Both the position numbers and the translations under genes were made by a program. Below the pieces are notes generated by a model. That model ran no database searches and was not told the DNA's origin. It worked only from the letters and a program-made list of their open reading frames with translations. From NCBI GenBank assembly GCA_903932385.1, contig CAIZGA010000651.1, forward strand, positions 1-6,422: a DNA stretch of 6,422 nucleotides. Reading direction: 5' to 3'. Numbering within the stretch: position 1 is the stretch's first letter; the number at the start of each line of letters is the position of its first letter. Of this stretch, positions 6,128 to 6,422 are shown one piece after another. This stretch comes from an uncultured Acidobacteriota bacterium. Its GTDB lineage: Bacteria; Acidobacteriota; Terriglobia; Terriglobales; Acidobacteriaceae.

Positions 6128-6422
6128 ATGCGCCGGTGGATGTGTACAGCATTCAGGGGCTGTATTACTCGACCGACTCGGGCCAGACATGGCAGATGGC
6201 AACTATCAGCGATGGCAGCCAGATGGTGCAATCGGCACAGTCGAATTTTTCCGGATACTTTGGCAATCCTGTCACTGCGGTGATTTGGAATCCGGTGCGG
6301 CAGCGATTTTATGCAGCGGTGCGATATCACGGGTATTACGAATCAGCGAACGGCAGCACGTGGACGCGCCTGGCCAACCAGCCGGGCAGCAACCTGACGA
6401 CGAGTAATTGCCCGGTGAATGC
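6061..6422 (+). CDS. continuation of the Asp-box beta-propeller protein in the shifted frame, 3'-partial
   Basis: This frame is open to the window edge and is not an independent gene: it continues the propeller interrupted upstream. The first codons read VEFNTSGVVVAAVSQAAEG. A canonical Asp box, STDSGQTW, is at 6169-6192 (preceded by GLYYS), and a degenerate one, SANGSTW, at 6343-6363. Between them NPVTAVIWNPVRQRFYAAVR has the pattern of a propeller blade. Joining the frames needs one extra base between about 6059 and 6072, giving either FAVEFNTSG or FAWSSNTSG. There is no ribosome binding site before the GTG at 6061. The rest of the protein lies outside the window. Confidence 0.75.
   Translation, partial: MEFNTSGVVVAAVSQAAEGVVVNAPVDVYSIQGLYYSTDSGQTWQMATISDGSQMVQSAQSNFSGYFGNPVTAVIWNPVRQRFYAAVRYHGYYESANGSTWTRLANQPGSNLTTSNCPVN

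Noticed and set aside
6006..6407. Separate 133-codon open frame starting at ATG 6006
   Set aside because: It is in a third frame, is Gly/Cys/Arg-rich and has no propeller motifs; the overlapping frame from 6061 carries the Asp boxes.

Overview
The window is about 6.4 kb of moderately GC-rich bacterial chromosome. All six genes lie on the + strand and there are no RNA genes, mobile elements or CRISPR arrays. The gene content suggests an acidobacterium of the Terriglobia type, but this is an inference from recalled protein style, not a search. It rests on three things: a caa3-type oxidase with a YS-motif (A2-type) subunit I, a five-helix subunit III with a long hydrophilic insert, and a secreted Asp-box beta-propeller protein containing VVAAVSQAAEG.

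Region 1 (1-2629) is the tail of an aa3/caa3 cytochrome c oxidase operon. It holds ctaD (subunit I, 5' end cut off by the window edge), ctaE (subunit III, overlapping ctaD and starting at TTG) and ctaF (subunit IV). A hairpin terminator follows. ctaC, which should encode subunit II with CuA, is presumably just upstream. Together these form the proton-pumping terminal oxidase of aerobic respiration.

Region 2 (2710-5065) is a two-gene nucleotide-sugar module. A WbpP/TviC-like SDR epimerase overlaps by 14 nt a WbpA/TviB-like UDP-sugar 6-dehydrogenase. In systems with characterised relatives, such pairs convert UDP-GlcNAc (or UDP-Glc) to the uronic acid and its C4 epimer for capsule, O-antigen or exopolysaccharide. 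No glycosyltransferase or export gene is in view.

Region 3 (5066-6422) starts with a 210-nt non-coding leader. It contains a weak terminator-like hairpin and, near the start codon, a potential H-type pseudoknot followed directly by a hairpin over the translation start region. The following gene encodes a secreted Asp-box (BNR/sialidase-fold) beta-propeller protein. Its reading frame is broken at about 6059-6072 by what looks like one missing base; the protein continues in the next frame to the window edge.

Nothing here is a clear new system. The items most worth a second look are the structured leader, the frameshift beside it, and the catalytic-motif variants of subunit I.
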